From positions 104,867 to 168,866 of the forward strand of contig CASGCS010000017.1 in assembly GCA_949300025.1 (NCBI GenBank): a stretch of DNA of 64,000 nt, given 5' to 3'. This document shows, in pieces, positions 8,234 through 17,916 of this stretch (position 1 is its first letter; each line of letters opens with the position of its first letter). Source of the DNA: an uncultured bacterium (GTDB taxonomy: Bacteria > Bacteroidota > Bacteroidia > Bacteroidales > UBA932). The notes beneath the pieces are model-generated. The model was given only the letters and a program-made list of their open reading frames with translations, searched no databases and was not told the DNA's origin. The position numbers were made by a program, and so were the translations under genes.

Positions 8234-9463
8234 CTACTCCTTTGCGTTGCCGAACTCCTCTTCCAGTATCTGTTTGGTTTCATAAAAGGCCTCGGTGAAA
8301 TTCCTGGCGAGCAGAGTGCCGTCAGGGCCTATGAATACAAAGAACGGCCAGCCTGAAATCCTGTAGGTCTCGCTCATTTTTTTGTTCTCGGGATATTCTG
8401 TCTCCAGTTCCACTTCCGTCCACTTGTGCTTGAGCATGTTTCCGAGAGTTGCGTTCAGGTCTGCCTCACGGGGGTTGTTCAAAGTCCGCTCGTACAGTTC
8501 CCTTATCGTTGCAACGGACTCTGTAAGCCCGACCACTTCAAGCCCCTTCTCCCTGTACAGGTCATAGAACTCGCAGACATATTTGTCTATGTAGATTGAG
8601 CCTGGGCAAAGCCCCCAATGGTAGAAAAGCAGGTATTTTCCCGTATATGTCTCTTTCGTTATGGTATCTCCCGCTACTGTTACAAGTTCAAAATCAGGTG
8701 CGGGCCGGCCCGGTGCGATTGCCTCCATCTGCGCTATGAAATCTGCGGTTTTCCTGCCGTACCAACTCTCCTTTATCTGCTCGGAGTAGTTTTCGTAGAT
8801 ATTTTTCATCTCATCTATCGGCTCATAACCTATTCTCGGCAATCTTTCCACGAGAAGGAAGAGCGTACCCTGTCTGTTGGAATCTATGTAGGCTCTCCTT
8901 AGCGTGCGGACTCTCTCAACACCCGGATTGCCATTGTAGAAGGCATTGAATGCATCTCCCCATCTGTACATCTCTGCGGTATCTCCGGCTGCCCTTGCCT
9001 CTTCGAGTCTGCGCATGTAACATCCGCGTACAAGGCCAATCGAGTCATCCACTCTCAGATATTCTGCCAGCTGCGGTTCGTCATAGATGCCTCCGTTTAT
9101 TTTGCTGTAGTAGACATTCTCACGTTCGCCTGTAAATGTTATGGTGTCGCCGGGGCGTACGATGAATGTCTTGCCTCTCCTGTCTGCCACTATCTCTTTT
9201 CCTTCGTTTGTCGTATATGTGAATATGAAGTACTGGTCATGCTCCAAATTGCCTCGATAGCGGAATCTCGCCGTGTCGTCTACAATTATGGTAAACGCTG
9301 TGCTGTCTTTCCATGACGGCAGGTCGATTGTGCTGAACTCGATGGTGTCTCCAATCTGCAGGCCGGTTATGTCGCCTATGATTGTGAAATTGGATTTTTG
9401 TGCGGTACAGGCCATTGCCGAAGCCGAAAGCAGCGCAATGGCTATCATTCTTGCTATTTTCAT
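8234..9463 (-). CDS. Thioredoxin-fold lipoprotein (TlpA/AhpC-like, DUF4369-type N-terminus)
   Basis: 409 residues from the ATG at 9463, which begins a lipoprotein signal peptide: MKIARMIAIALL, then SASAMAC with the lipobox cysteine near residue 20. The upstream extension to 9526 lacks these properties. The N-terminal half (25-150) is a beta-rich domain of the kind found before TlpA domains in Bacteroidota (ITGLQIGDTIEF...). The C-terminal half (about 270-409) is thioredoxin-like, beginning PGRPAPDFEL. The active-site loop reads WGLCPGS with only one cysteine instead of CxxC, so a classical disulfide exchange is unlikely. The cis-proline region is SGWPFFVFIGPDG. Probably anchored in the outer or inner membrane facing the periplasm. 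Followed after 3 bases by the BASS carrier gene. Confidence 0.82.
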   Translation of the reverse strand: MKIARMIAIALLSASAMACTAQKSNFTIIGDITGLQIGDTIEFSTIDLPSWKDSTAFTIIVDDTARFRYRGNLEHDQYFIFTYTTNEGKEIVADRRGKTFIVRPGDTITFTGERENVYYSKINGGIYDEPQLAEYLRVDDSIGLVRGCYMRRLEEARAAGDTAEMYRWGDAFNAFYNGNPGVERVRTLRRAYIDSNRQGTLFLLVERLPRIGYEPIDEMKNIYENYSEQIKESWYGRKTADFIAQMEAIAPGRPAPDFELVTVAGDTITKETYTGKYLLFYHWGLCPGSIYIDKYVCEFYDLYREKGLEVVGLTESVATIRELYERTLNNPREADLNATLGNMLKHKWTEVELETEYPENKKMSETYRISGWPFFVFIGPDGTLLARNFTEAFYETKQILEEEFGNAKE

Positions 9464-9540
9464 TTCTGTCAAGTTTATGTAATGCGGAGCAAAAGTACGC
9501 TTTTTCCGATAATGATGAATAAACAATTTAGGCTAAAGAT

Positions 9541-9577
9541 AAAAAAAAACGTGCAGCTTTTGAAGTTGCACGTTTTT
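9541..9577 (-). terminator. Terminator downstream of dnaK
   Basis: ACGTGCA (9549-9555) pairs with TGCACGT (9567-9573). On the minus strand it is followed by a run of eight T residues (9541-9548). It also has a short T run on the plus strand. Confidence 0.85.
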
Positions 9578-9604
9578 GCTCTGTATGAGACTTGGCCTGT
9601 AGGA

Positions 9605-11530
9605 CTATTTCACCTCCTCGAAGTCTACGTCGGTTACTTCGCCGTCTTTGCCGCCGTTGTTTGAGGTGCCTGAATTTGAACTCTGGCTGCTCTGGCTGCC
9701 TGTACCGCCCTGCTGCGCTCCGGCATTGGCCGCATTCTGTATATCTGCAGACGCTGCCTGCCATGCCTTGTTCAACTCATCGGTGAGTTTGTCGAGTTCG
9801 GCAACGTTGCCGGCCTTGTGGGCCTCTTTCAATTTGTTGGTTGCAGCTTCGATGGCAGATTTCTTGTCGGCTGAAATCTTGTCTCCGTACTCCTTGAGGT
9901 TCTTCTCTGAAGCGAACACCTGTGCATCTGCGGCATTGAGTTTGTCCACCCTTTCACGCTCCTCCTTGTCGCGGGCCTCGTTTGCCTTGGCCTCGTCTCT
10001 CATCCTCTTGATCTCCTCTTCGGTAAGGCCGGAAGAAGCCTCTATTCTGATCTTCTGCTCCTTGCCGGTAGCCTTGTCCTTTGCGGATACGTTCAGGATA
10101 CCGTTTGCATCTATGTCGAATGTAACTTCAATCTGAGGAATTCCTCTGGGTGCGGGGGTAATGCCGTCGAGGTGGAACCGTCCGATTGTCTTGTTGTCTC
10201 TTGCCATAGGCCTTTCGCCCTGAAGCACATGTATTTCAACTGAAGGCTGGTTGTCTGCCGCAGTACTGAATATTTCAGACTTGCGTGTAGGGATTGTAGT
10301 GTTGGACTCTATGAGTTTTGTAAACACTCCGCCGTAAGTCTCTATACCCAATGACAGAGGCGTTACATCCAACAGAAGGACATCCTTTACGTCGCCTGCC
10401 AACACACCGCCCTGAATTGCAGCTCCTACGGCTACCACTTCATCGGGGTTGACGCTCTTGTTGGGCTCCTTGCCAAAGAACTTCTTTACAATCTCCTGAA
10501 TTGCGGGGATACGGGTCGAACCGCCTACCAGCAACACTTCGTTGATGTCGGATGCACTCAGGTTTGCATCGGCCAAAGCCTTGCGGCACGGCTCGATGGT
10601 CTTCTGGATAAGGTCGTCGCACAATGCCTCGAATTTGGCGCGGCTCAAAGTCTTTACAAGGTGTTTGGGAACACCGTCTACCGGCATGATGTAAGGCAGG
10701 TTGATCTCGGTAGAGGTCTGGCTAGACAACTCTATTTTGGCCTTTTCGGCAGCCTCTTTCAATCTCTGGAGGGCCATAGGGTCCTTTGAGAGGTCTATGC
10801 CGCCGTTTTCGTTCTTGAACTCTTCTACGAGCCACTCGATAATCTTGTGGTCGAAATCATCTCCTCCAAGGTGGGTGTCTCCGTTGGTTGATTTTACCTC
10901 GAAGACGCCGTCGCCAAGTTCAAGAATAGATATATCAAAGGTACCGCCGCCAAGGTCGAATACCGCAACCTTCGATTCCTGGGTCTTCTTGTCCAGGCCG
11001 TATGCCAACGCAGCGGCTGTAGGCTCGTTTATGATTCTCCTTACCTTGAGGCCCGCAATCTCGCCGGCCTCTTTGGTAGCCTGCCTCTGAGAGTCGTTGA
11101 AGTAGGCGGGAACTGTGATGACAGCTTCCGTAACCTCCTGTCCAAGATAATCCTCGGCAGTCTTTTTCATCTTCTGAAGAATCATTGCAGAAATCTCCTG
11201 CGGAGAATAAAGTCTGCCGTTTATATCTATTCTAGGGGTGTTGTTGTCTCCCTTGGCAACCTTGTAGGGAACCCTCTCTATCTCCCTGCTTACCTGGTCG
11301 TAACTCTCGCCCATGAATCTCTTGATAGAGAAGATGGTGTTTTTAGGGTTTGTGATGGCCTGCCTTTTTGCAGGGTCACCTACCTTTCTCTCTCCGCTCT
11401 CTGTGAATGCCACGATTGACGGAGTGGTTCTCTTTCCTTCGCTGTTGATGATTACAGCAGGCTCGTTGCCTTCCATTACGGCAACACAACTGTTCGTTGT
11501 TCCTAAGTCAATACCAATAATCTTTCCCAT
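9605..11530 (-). CDS. dnaK: Molecular chaperone DnaK (Hsp70)
   Basis: 641 residues, full length. The ATPase domain opens with [39 protein letters not shown] and the [10 protein letters not shown] phosphate-binding loop follow. The substrate-binding domain starts near [19 protein letters not shown]. The tail is rich in Gly, Ser, Asn and Gln and ends DVDFEEVK, the charged EEVK-type terminus common to bacterial DnaK. It acts with GrpE and DnaJ in ATP-driven folding of cytoplasmic proteins. Here dnaK is single and on the opposite strand, about 7.5 kb from grpE-dnaJ. No CIRCE operator is visible in the 175-base region shared with divergent panB. Confidence 0.98.
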   Translation of the reverse strand: MGKIIGIDLGTTNSCVAVMEGNEPAVIINSEGKRTTPSIVAFTESGERKVGDPAKRQAITNPKNTIFSIKRFMGESYDQVSREIERVPYKVAKGDNNTPRIDINGRLYSPQEISAMILQKMKKTAEDYLGQEVTEAVITVPAYFNDSQRQATKEAGEIAGLKVRRIINEPTAAALAYGLDKKTQESKVAVFDLGGGTFDISILELGDGVFEVKSTNGDTHLGGDDFDHKIIEWLVEEFKNENGGIDLSKDPMALQRLKEAAEKAKIELSSQTSTEINLPYIMPVDGVPKHLVKTLSRAKFEALCDDLIQKTIEPCRKALADANLSASDINEVLLVGGSTRIPAIQEIVKKFFGKEPNKSVNPDEVVAVGAAIQGGVLAGDVKDVLLLDVTPLSLGIETYGGVFTKLIESNTTIPTRKSEIFSTAADNQPSVEIHVLQGERPMARDNKTIGRFHLDGITPAPRGIPQIEVTFDIDANGILNVSAKDKATGKEQKIRIEASSGLTEEEIKRMRDEAKANEARDKEERERVDKLNAADAQVFASEKNLKEYGDKISADKKSAIEAATNKLKEAHKAGNVAELDKLTDELNKAWQAASADIQNAANAGAQQGGTGSQSSQSSNSGTSNNGGKDGEVTDVDFEEVK

Positions 11531-11705
11531 AATATATTTCTCCTATTTTTTAATTTCAAACTCGTTTTCCGTCTCCCTTTTCAGGGTGACACCAGCCCTA
11601 ATCTCTAAGATTGTGCCAAAATCCAAAACTGACATATTGTCGTATTGCATTATTGCAAAAATCAATTTTAAATAGTTCCTTTGCCTGTCAAATAAATCTA
11701 AAACT

Positions 11706-12521
11706 ATGTCAACAGAAGGAACGAGCCGTGTATTGACGACTCACAAATTGCTTGAAATGAAAGAACGCGGCGAGAAGATAGCCATGCTCACCGCATACGA
11801 TTATACATCTGCCAAAATTGTAGATGCGGCAGGAATAGACATTATCCTTGTAGGAGATTCCGCAGCCAATGTCATGGCCGGGCACGAGACAACGCTCCCA
11901 ATTACGCTTGACCAGATGATTTACCATGCGCAAAGCGTGATGCGTGCTGTCAAGAATCCGCTTGTGGTTGTGGACCTTCCGTTCGGGACCTATCAGGGCA
12001 ACTCCAAGGAGGCGCTCCATTCGGCTGTCAGAATCATGAAGGAGTCTGAGGCCGACGCCGTGAAGATGGAGGGCGGCGTAGAGATAATGGAGTCAATTCA
12101 GAGAATACTCTCTGCCGGAATCCCTATCATGGGCCATCTGGGGCTTACACCGCAGTCGATACATAAATTCGGTACATATGCTGTGAGGGCGAGAGAGAAG
12201 GCAGAGGCGGAAAAACTTGTTGCAGACGCTCACGCGCTGGAGGATGCAGGGTGCTTTGCCCTGGTTCTGGAGAAGATTCCGGCTCTTCTGGCAAAGCAGA
12301 TTACAGAGGAACTCAGAATACCCGTGATAGGAATAGGTGCGGGCAGGTACTGCGACGGCCAGGTGCTCGTGATGCATGACATGCTGGGGCTGAACAATAA
12401 ATTCTCACCCCGTTTCCTTCGCAGATATGCAAATCTGTATGACGAGTATCTGAACGCTTTCAAGAATTATGTTTCAGATGTGAAAAGCTGCGATTTTCCT
12501 AACGAGAGCGAGCAATACTAA
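11706..12521 (+). CDS. panB: 3-methyl-2-oxobutanoate hydroxymethyltransferase (ketopantoate synthesis)
   Basis: 271 residues, normal length. It adds a hydroxymethyl group from methylene-tetrahydrofolate to ketoisovalerate to make ketopantoate for coenzyme A. Family motifs are [20 protein letters not shown] (near 24-43), the metal site [17 protein letters not shown], the KMEGG segment, GHLGLTPQS and [16 protein letters not shown]. It is transcribed divergently from dnaK and is followed after 5 bases by an RluA-type gene. No other pantothenate gene is in the window. The ATG at 11706 gives the usual family N-terminus. Confidence 0.96.
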   Translation: MSTEGTSRVLTTHKLLEMKERGEKIAMLTAYDYTSAKIVDAAGIDIILVGDSAANVMAGHETTLPITLDQMIYHAQSVMRAVKNPLVVVDLPFGTYQGNSKEALHSAVRIMKESEADAVKMEGGVEIMESIQRILSAGIPIMGHLGLTPQSIHKFGTYAVRAREKAEAEKLVADAHALEDAGCFALVLEKIPALLAKQITEELRIPVIGIGAGRYCDGQVLVMHDMLGLNNKFSPRFLRRYANLYDEYLNAFKNYVSDVKSCDFPNESEQY

Positions 12522-12526
12522 GCCAT

Positions 12527-13249
12527 ATGGAGCAGATATACCGCAAGTTGTCAGAGTCTGAACTAAAGGATGTCAGGGAGCGGATTCTCTACGAGGACAA
12601 CCACCTGTTTGTCTTCAACAAGCGTGCAGGCGAGATTGTCCAGGAAGATTTGACAGGCGATGAATCCCTCGAGCAACTTGTGAAGGCGTATATCGCACAG
12701 CGCGACGGCAAGCCGGGGGCTGTCTTTTTAGGTGTGCCCCACAGACTCGACAGACCGGTAAGCGGAATTGTCATATTTGCAAAGAGTTCCAAGGCGCTGG
12801 AGCGGATGAACGAAGAGTTCAGGACAGGTCAGGTCTCGAAATACTACTGGGCCCTGGTATGCCGCAGACCTCCCGAGAATGAAGCGCTCCTGAAGGGCTA
12901 TATTACAAGAAATGAAAAGATAAACAAGTCTTATGTCTCAGATTTGCCCAAAAAGGGGGCAAAAGAGGCCAGACTCGAATATAAATTGCTTAAGTGTACC
13001 GACAGATTCTTCCTTCTGGAGATAAAGCTTCTGACGGGCAGACATCATCAGATACGCAGCCAACTGGCGCATATCGGCTGTTGCATTAAGGGAGACCTCA
13101 AATACGGCGCTCCCCGTTCAAATCCCGACGGCAGCATTTCTCTCCACTCCCGCAGGGCGGTATTCGTACATCCGGTAAAGAAAATACCCTTGGAGATTGT
13201 CGCGCCGGTGCCGGGCGAAGGATTCAGAAGAATCGCAGGTATGGAATGA
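12527..13249 (+). CDS. RluA-family pseudouridine synthase
   Basis: 240 residues. The catalytic motif HRLDRPVSG (72-80) places the nucleophilic aspartate at D75, and GRHHQIRSQLAHIG near 177 is the second RluA-family motif. There is no S4 domain at the N-terminus, so this is the short single-domain class that modifies rRNA or tRNA uridines; the exact target cannot be told. It lies 5 bases after panB, and its stop overlaps the start of the next gene (ATGA at 13246-13249), so the three genes are probably one transcript. Confidence 0.92.
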   Translation: MEQIYRKLSESELKDVRERILYEDNHLFVFNKRAGEIVQEDLTGDESLEQLVKAYIAQRDGKPGAVFLGVPHRLDRPVSGIVIFAKSSKALERMNEEFRTGQVSKYYWALVCRRPPENEALLKGYITRNEKINKSYVSDLPKKGAKEARLEYKLLKCTDRFFLLEIKLLTGRHHQIRSQLAHIGCCIKGDLKYGAPRSNPDGSISLHSRRAVFVHPVKKIPLEIVAPVPGEGFRRIAGME

Positions 13250-15807
13250 AGAACATGAAACGGATTATTTACAGTTTTATCTTGACAACATTTCTTCTCC
13301 GGGCCTTTACGGGACCTGCCGCAGGGCAGGAACAAGGCACGCAGGAGAGATTTCTATCCTATTCCAAACTGCTTTCGCCTGAAAAGCTCTATATTTCTAC
13401 CGACAGGGAGAGTTACAGGGTGGGCGATACAATATGGCTGAAAGGTTATCTTAAGAACAACTCGCATCTTTCAGAGTTTCCGGAGAGCAATTACATATAT
13501 GTGGAGCTCATATCTTCCATGGTGGAGAAAAATCACAATACTGAAACAGACGAAAATATTGAGGCTGTACGGTGCAGAGTAAAGATAAAGCGTGCCGACG
13601 GTACCTTTTCAGGCTATCTTCCTGTTCCGGAAAACCTGAACACGGGTGTAGCCGTACTCAGAGGATACACCTACTGGATGATGAACCGCCGCCCCGAATA
13701 TATGTTCAATAAAAACATCGAGATACGCAACCCCATGAAAGACGAGGTTGTTGCCGCCATGCGTGAGCGGCAGGTGCGTGAAACATACAAGTATACCGAA
13801 ATAGGTGAGGAGAATCCGTTTGCCAAAACCGAAAAGGTAAAGCGGGATATTGACATTCAGTTTATGCCTGAAAGCGGACGGTATGTCGTGGACCAGAATT
13901 CGGTGGTCGCCTACAAGGCTATAGATGAAACGGGGCTTGGCGTGAAGGTTAGCGGAACACTGTTCAGGGATGGAGAGCCGTATTGCGATTTTGAAAGCGA
14001 CGAGTCGGGTATGGGGCTGCTGAATCTCTATTTCGATGTAGTTCCCGGCGAGATATATGCTCAAGTGAGTGAATCCGACGGCTTTTCCGTGCGTGCGGAA
14101 TTTCCCAAACCGCAGGAGAGGGCGGTTGTAATCAATCTCAGGCCGGATTCCTGCGGCGTTTCAATCCTTGTAAGCAGCCGGAACATGCAGGGGTGCGATT
14201 CTCTCTATGTTGTTATGTACGACGGCTCCGAGATATATCTCAATATTCCGTATAATCTGCAAAAGGCCAGATACAGGATGGATTATGAATATCTCTCTTC
14301 CGGCATCAACAACGTGGCGGTCATAGACGGCGGCGGGAATCTCTATGCCCACAGGTCTTTTTTTGTCTTTCCTCCTCAGGCCGAGATACTTTTTGCAACA
14401 GACAGAAATGAATACGGCCCAAAGGAGAAGGTTGTCTGCACCTTTGATATGCGGGACAGTTCCGGAGCCCCCTTGTCAGGTGATTTTTCGGTTGCCGTTT
14501 CAGATGACATATATGCCCCGTACAGCGGAAAAAACCACAATATAGTATCCTATTTTCTGCTCGGAAGCGAGATTGACGGCGTGGTGGAGCATCCGCAGAA
14601 ATATTTTGACACTTCTATTCCTTTGAATGAGAGAATAAAAGCGGCGGATTTGCTTATGCTTGCCCAGCGCTGGAGGTATTACAGTCTGCCTGAGATACTC
14701 AAGGGTGAGAGCGAATTCCCCTATTTTGGAAAGGAGTACACCCAGTCCATAAGCGGACAGGTATACGGCCTTTTCAAGAGTGCAAAAAAATCGATGGTGA
14801 CATTTATCGCCCCGTCGATAGGCTTTTCCGCAATGGGACAGCTGGATACTTCAGGATGGTTCGCCCTGAACGGCCTGGACTTTCCAGACAGCACGCAGTT
14901 TATAGTCGGCGCTGTGGGGCTGAACGGCGTGAAGAGGCGCTTCACTCCCATACTCAACCCAGACATATTCGCAACGCCGTTCACCTATCCCAAGTATATT
15001 CTTCCTCAGAAATATTCAGATTCATACAAGATGGCCGCAATGGCTGACTATTACAACAGCGGCGGCGAGCTGGTCTATTCCATAGACCCTGTTTACATTA
15101 CCGGAAGAAGGAGCCCTGAAAAGAGCAATATCACTCCGCTTCCCTATTACAGTTTCAAGGAGGGAGACTATATAGGCGAGAAGGCTCTGGAACCTTATAA
15201 GACATACGATCTGCTCACATATATAGTCACTACATGTCCTCCGTTGAGGTTTGCCGACAGCACCAGGAACGGGGCGCGGTATATAGAATGCAGAACAAAG
15301 CGCATCTCTTCAAGAATGGGAATAACGAGCGGCTGGGATGAGATTATCGTCTTTATAAACGGAATGCTGTCGAGCTGTGCCGATCTGGAAGGAATGACAG
15401 TCGCCGACATTACTGGTTTTGCGCATCTGACAGGGGTGGAGGCAGCAAAGTTCGGAGTATATGCTTCTGATGCCATTTCTCCGCGCGATGTGGTTATGGT
15501 GCAGACGAGAATGTACGACCGCGACAGGGTTGCGATGAATATTGCGGAGGGAGAACCTCTTGGCTGGCAAAAGCCTGTGAAAAGATATATTCCCAAGTAT
15601 GAGACCGAAGTGTCGAAGAGAGGGCGCGAGCCTATGCGTGCCCTTGTCCATTGGGAGCCATGCCTGCATGTTTCGGAAGGCAAGGCTACGGTTGAGTTTT
15701 ACAGTTCATCGCACAAGGCGGACTATACCCTTGTTCTGGAAGGGTTGACAGAGAGCGCCGAGCCGCTCTTTCTGAAAGGGCGCATAAGCAGGGGCATGCA
15801 GCGGTAG
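13246..15807 (+). CDS. Large exported protein with MG2-like domains and a plug-like C-terminal segment
   Basis: 853 residues beginning with a signal peptide (KRIIYSFILTTFLLRAFTG, then AAGQ). The segment EKLYISTDRESYRVGDTIW (about 45-63) is the start of an alpha-2-macroglobulin MG2-like fold common in Bacteroidota surface proteins; a second similar strand set begins EILFATDRNEYGPKEKVVC near 380. Around 700-760 the pattern DITGFAHLTGVEAAKFGVYA resembles a TonB-receptor plug domain but lacks a barrel. It ends with a beta-sandwich segment HKADYTLVLEGL. Function is unknown; it is presumably periplasmic or at the outer membrane. Its start overlaps the pseudouridine synthase stop by four bases, and it ends five bases before convergent nadD. 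Confidence 0.78.
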   Translation: MKNMKRIIYSFILTTFLLRAFTGPAAGQEQGTQERFLSYSKLLSPEKLYISTDRESYRVGDTIWLKGYLKNNSHLSEFPESNYIYVELISSMVEKNHNTETDENIEAVRCRVKIKRADGTFSGYLPVPENLNTGVAVLRGYTYWMMNRRPEYMFNKNIEIRNPMKDEVVAAMRERQVRETYKYTEIGEENPFAKTEKVKRDIDIQFMPESGRYVVDQNSVVAYKAIDETGLGVKVSGTLFRDGEPYCDFESDESGMGLLNLYFDVVPGEIYAQVSESDGFSVRAEFPKPQERAVVINLRPDSCGVSILVSSRNMQGCDSLYVVMYDGSEIYLNIPYNLQKARYRMDYEYLSSGINNVAVIDGGGNLYAHRSFFVFPPQAEILFATDRNEYGPKEKVVCTFDMRDSSGAPLSGDFSVAVSDDIYAPYSGKNHNIVSYFLLGSEIDGVVEHPQKYFDTSIPLNERIKAADLLMLAQRWRYYSLPEILKGESEFPYFGKEYTQSISGQVYGLFKSAKKSMVTFIAPSIGFSAMGQLDTSGWFALNGLDFPDSTQFIVGAVGLNGVKRRFTPILNPDIFATPFTYPKYILPQKYSDSYKMAAMADYYNSGGELVYSIDPVYITGRRSPEKSNITPLPYYSFKEGDYIGEKALEPYKTYDLLTYIVTTCPPLRFADSTRNGARYIECRTKRISSRMGITSGWDEIIVFINGMLSSCADLEGMTVADITGFAHLTGVEAAKFGVYASDAISPRDVVMVQTRMYDRDRVAMNIAEGEPLGWQKPVKRYIPKYETEVSKRGREPMRALVHWEPCLHVSEGKATVEFYSSSHKADYTLVLEGLTESAEPLFLKGRISRGMQR

Positions 15808-15812
15808 GGTTG

Positions 15813-16364
15813 TCAGAATGTAAGATTGTCTGTATTTTCACCCCTGGCAGCCATTTCCCGTATCATTGTAGAGGAGATGTCGCAGAGAGGCGCGTTCAGG
15901 AAGGTGGTGTTGTATTTTCTGCATAGCGCCTGAGCGTCGAATCCGCGTCTGGGGTAGACCATAACCTCATATTCCGAGAGAATTTCGCGCCATTTGTACC
16001 AACGTTCTATGTTGGCAATGTTGTCTGCTCCCATGATGATTGAAAAACGGGTCTGAGGTTCGTTCCTGCGCATATATTCGAGTGTGTTGTAAGTGTAGTT
16101 GGGCCGGGGAAGCTCAAATTCCACCGTGGAAACCTCTGCATGTCGGCCTCCATATTCTTCATTGAACCTGTTTATTGCAGATTTCAACCTTTCCAGTCTG
16201 GTTTTTTCGTTTTCAAGAATCCCGCTGCCGGCCTTGAAGGGGTTTTCAGGCGTCAGTACGAACCGCAGGAGATCTACATTGCAATTTTGCAGGACATATT
16301 TCGCTATTGCAATATGGCCTGTGTGCAATGGGTTGAAAGAGCCGAAATAGAGAGCACAGTTCAT
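15813..16364 (-). CDS. nadD: Nicotinate-nucleotide adenylyltransferase
   Basis: 183 residues. It adenylates nicotinate mononucleotide to deamido-NAD. The nucleotidyltransferase motif GSFNPLHTGHI (8-18) with its HxGH signature is near the N-terminus and ISSTMIRE near the C-terminus completes the ATP site; the FIMGADN-type segment SIIMGADNIANIERWYKW lies between. It is the third gene of a minus-strand set creatininase-gmk-nadD, 12 bases after gmk. Together with pncB at 3517-4986 this completes nicotinate to deamido-NAD within the window. Confidence 0.95.
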   Translation of the reverse strand: MNCALYFGSFNPLHTGHIAIAKYVLQNCNVDLLRFVLTPENPFKAGSGILENEKTRLERLKSAINRFNEEYGGRHAEVSTVEFELPRPNYTYNTLEYMRRNEPQTRFSIIMGADNIANIERWYKWREILSEYEVMVYPRRGFDAQALCRKYNTTFLNAPLCDISSTMIREMAARGENTDNLTF

Positions 16365-16376
16365 CAGGGCAGACTT

Positions 16377-16955
16377 TTATTCATTGTAAAACGTCTCTAC
16401 AACAGCCTCTGCCTCCCTGAGTGCGCATTCGAGGGAGTCGTTTACTATGACTCTGTCGAAGCTTCCGGCATATCCCAGTTCCTCTTCTGCCTTTGCCACC
16501 CGCCTTTCTATGGCCTGGGGGGAATCGGTGCCTCGTTTTACGAGCCTCTCCTTGAGAGCCTCCACCGACGGGGGCTGTATAAAGACCGCAAGTGCATGGC
16601 TCCCGTAGAGCCTTTTGATGTTTATGCCTCCCTTTACGTCTATGTCGAAAAGAATGATGTGCCCTTTTGCCCAGATTCTCTCAACTTCGCTTTGGAGAGT
16701 TCCATAGTAGGAGCCTGCGTAGACCTCTTCATATTCTACAAATTCACCTTTTCTTATCTTTTGTTCAAACTCCTCTTTCGTGAAAAAATAGTAATCTACA
16801 CCGTTTTTTTCCTCTCCCCGCGGAGGGCGGCTCGTTGCCGAAATGGAGAATTCCAGAAAAGGGTATTTGTCCAGCAGGTGCTTTACAATGGTACTCTTCC
16901 CCGCTCCGGAGGGGGCGGAGAAGATAATTACCTTGTTTTCATTCGAGACAGCCAT
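16377..16955 (-). CDS. gmk: Guanylate kinase
   Basis: 192 residues from the ATG at 16955. This start gives MAVSNENKVIIFSAPSGAGKST with the P-loop at about 13-22 and overlaps the creatininase stop by one base (TAATG), a translational-coupling arrangement; a longer reading to 17027 adds residues unlike the family. GMP-binding motifs SATSRPPRGEEKNGVDYYF (about 36-54) and the lid region are present. It phosphorylates GMP to GDP. With guaA and purL elsewhere in the window it belongs to purine supply. Confidence 0.95.
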   Translation of the reverse strand: MAVSNENKVIIFSAPSGAGKSTIVKHLLDKYPFLEFSISATSRPPRGEEKNGVDYYFFTKEEFEQKIRKGEFVEYEEVYAGSYYGTLQSEVERIWAKGHIILFDIDVKGGINIKRLYGSHALAVFIQPPSVEALKERLVKRGTDSPQAIERRVAKAEEELGYAGSFDRVIVNDSLECALREAEAVVETFYNE

Positions 16956-17719
16956 TATTCGTATAACTCTTTTTCCTTGTCGATTTTCGAGAATTCTACA
17001 ATGAAGTTTGCAATCTTTTCGATACATGCATCCATGAAGATTCTGCCTTTTTCAGGTGTAGCCTCTTTGGGATTGCCGACTCCGGTGTCTTCGGTTACAT
17101 ATATCCATCTTCTGGGCATCCATGCCCATTTTTCACGGAATCCCTTGATTTTCATTTTTGTCTCGGCACCGTCTCCCGCTTCGTCGAGCGGAAGCACAAG
17201 TTCGGGCATTATAGCCTGCATTGAAGCGGTCTCAAGTTCCCCTGCATGGTCTCCCTGTTCCGTGAAATAGTCGTCTCCGTTGCAGGCTTTCCACCAGCTG
17301 ACAGTGCATATCATTATCTGGGGCATCTCCACGCTCAACTCCCTTATCATGGGCTGGAAGTTGTTTCCTCCGTGCGCGTTAAGGATTATGAGCTTGTTGA
17401 TGCCGTCTTTAATCAGAACCTGTATCACATCCTTGACAATCATTTTCTGGGTCGTGGGGTGCATGTTCATGCAAAGCTTGACCTCCATCTGGCCCGAATT
17501 CACACCGAATGGAATTGCCGGCAGCAGCACGCATTCCGCTCCCCTTTCCCAGGCCTTCCTGCAAGATTCGTATGCAACCTTCTCTGCAAGAAAGGTATCT
17601 GTTCCATACGGAAGGTGGAGATTGTGGGCCTCAGTGCAGCCCCAGGGAAGAACGGCTATCTTATACTTCTGTTTACGAACGTCTTTCCAGTTGTTCGCCT
17701 GTAAATTGAAAGATTCCAT
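16955..17719 (-). CDS. Creatininase-family amidohydrolase
   Basis: 254 residues. The metal-binding pattern of the creatininase family is intact: GCTEAHNLHLPYGTD gives E30, H32 and D41, NAHGGN supplies a further motif, and GDHAGELET carries the second His/Glu pair. Members hydrolyse small cyclic or linear amides (creatinine, formamidopyrimidine-type metabolites); the substrate here is unknown. It lies upstream of gmk and overlaps it by one base, then nadD, so it may act in nucleotide or NAD-derived metabolite clean-up (inference from context only). A TATTTTTG -7-like box is present on this strand at 17763-17770. Confidence 0.88.
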   Translation of the reverse strand: MESFNLQANNWKDVRKQKYKIAVLPWGCTEAHNLHLPYGTDTFLAEKVAYESCRKAWERGAECVLLPAIPFGVNSGQMEVKLCMNMHPTTQKMIVKDVIQVLIKDGINKLIILNAHGGNNFQPMIRELSVEMPQIMICTVSWWKACNGDDYFTEQGDHAGELETASMQAIMPELVLPLDEAGDGAETKMKIKGFREKWAWMPRRWIYVTEDTGVGNPKEATPEKGRIFMDACIEKIANFIVEFSKIDKEKELYE

Positions 17720-17834
17720 AATATGAATGTTTAATAAACTTACGTTTTTTCGTTACATCTTACAAAAATAGGAAAAAACCGGGTGCGGTGCATCTGTCGA
17801 AAATCTAAAAATATGCAAAATTTGAAAATATTGT

Positions 17835-17842
17835 TACTTTTG
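17835..17842 (+). promoter_or_regulatory. -7 box for the aldolase gene
   Basis: TACTTTTG matches TAnnTTTG, 74 bases upstream of the aldolase ATG. At the expected -33 position only TATG is found, a weak match. Confidence 0.45.
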
Positions 17843-17916
17843 CATGTTTTTTGAGGGCAAGACCTGTCGAATTCAAGTGGTTTTATTAGTTTTCAATAAT
17901 ATAAAATTTTTGTATA

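Noticed and set aside
11531..11705. CIRCE heat-shock operator before dnaK
   Set aside because: The TTAGCACTC-N9-GAGTGCTAA inverted repeat is not present in the dnaK-panB intergenic region.
16140..17270. 376-codon plus-strand open frame
   Set aside because: It is wholly antisense to nadD, gmk and the creatininase gene, which carry clear family motifs; no sensible protein features.
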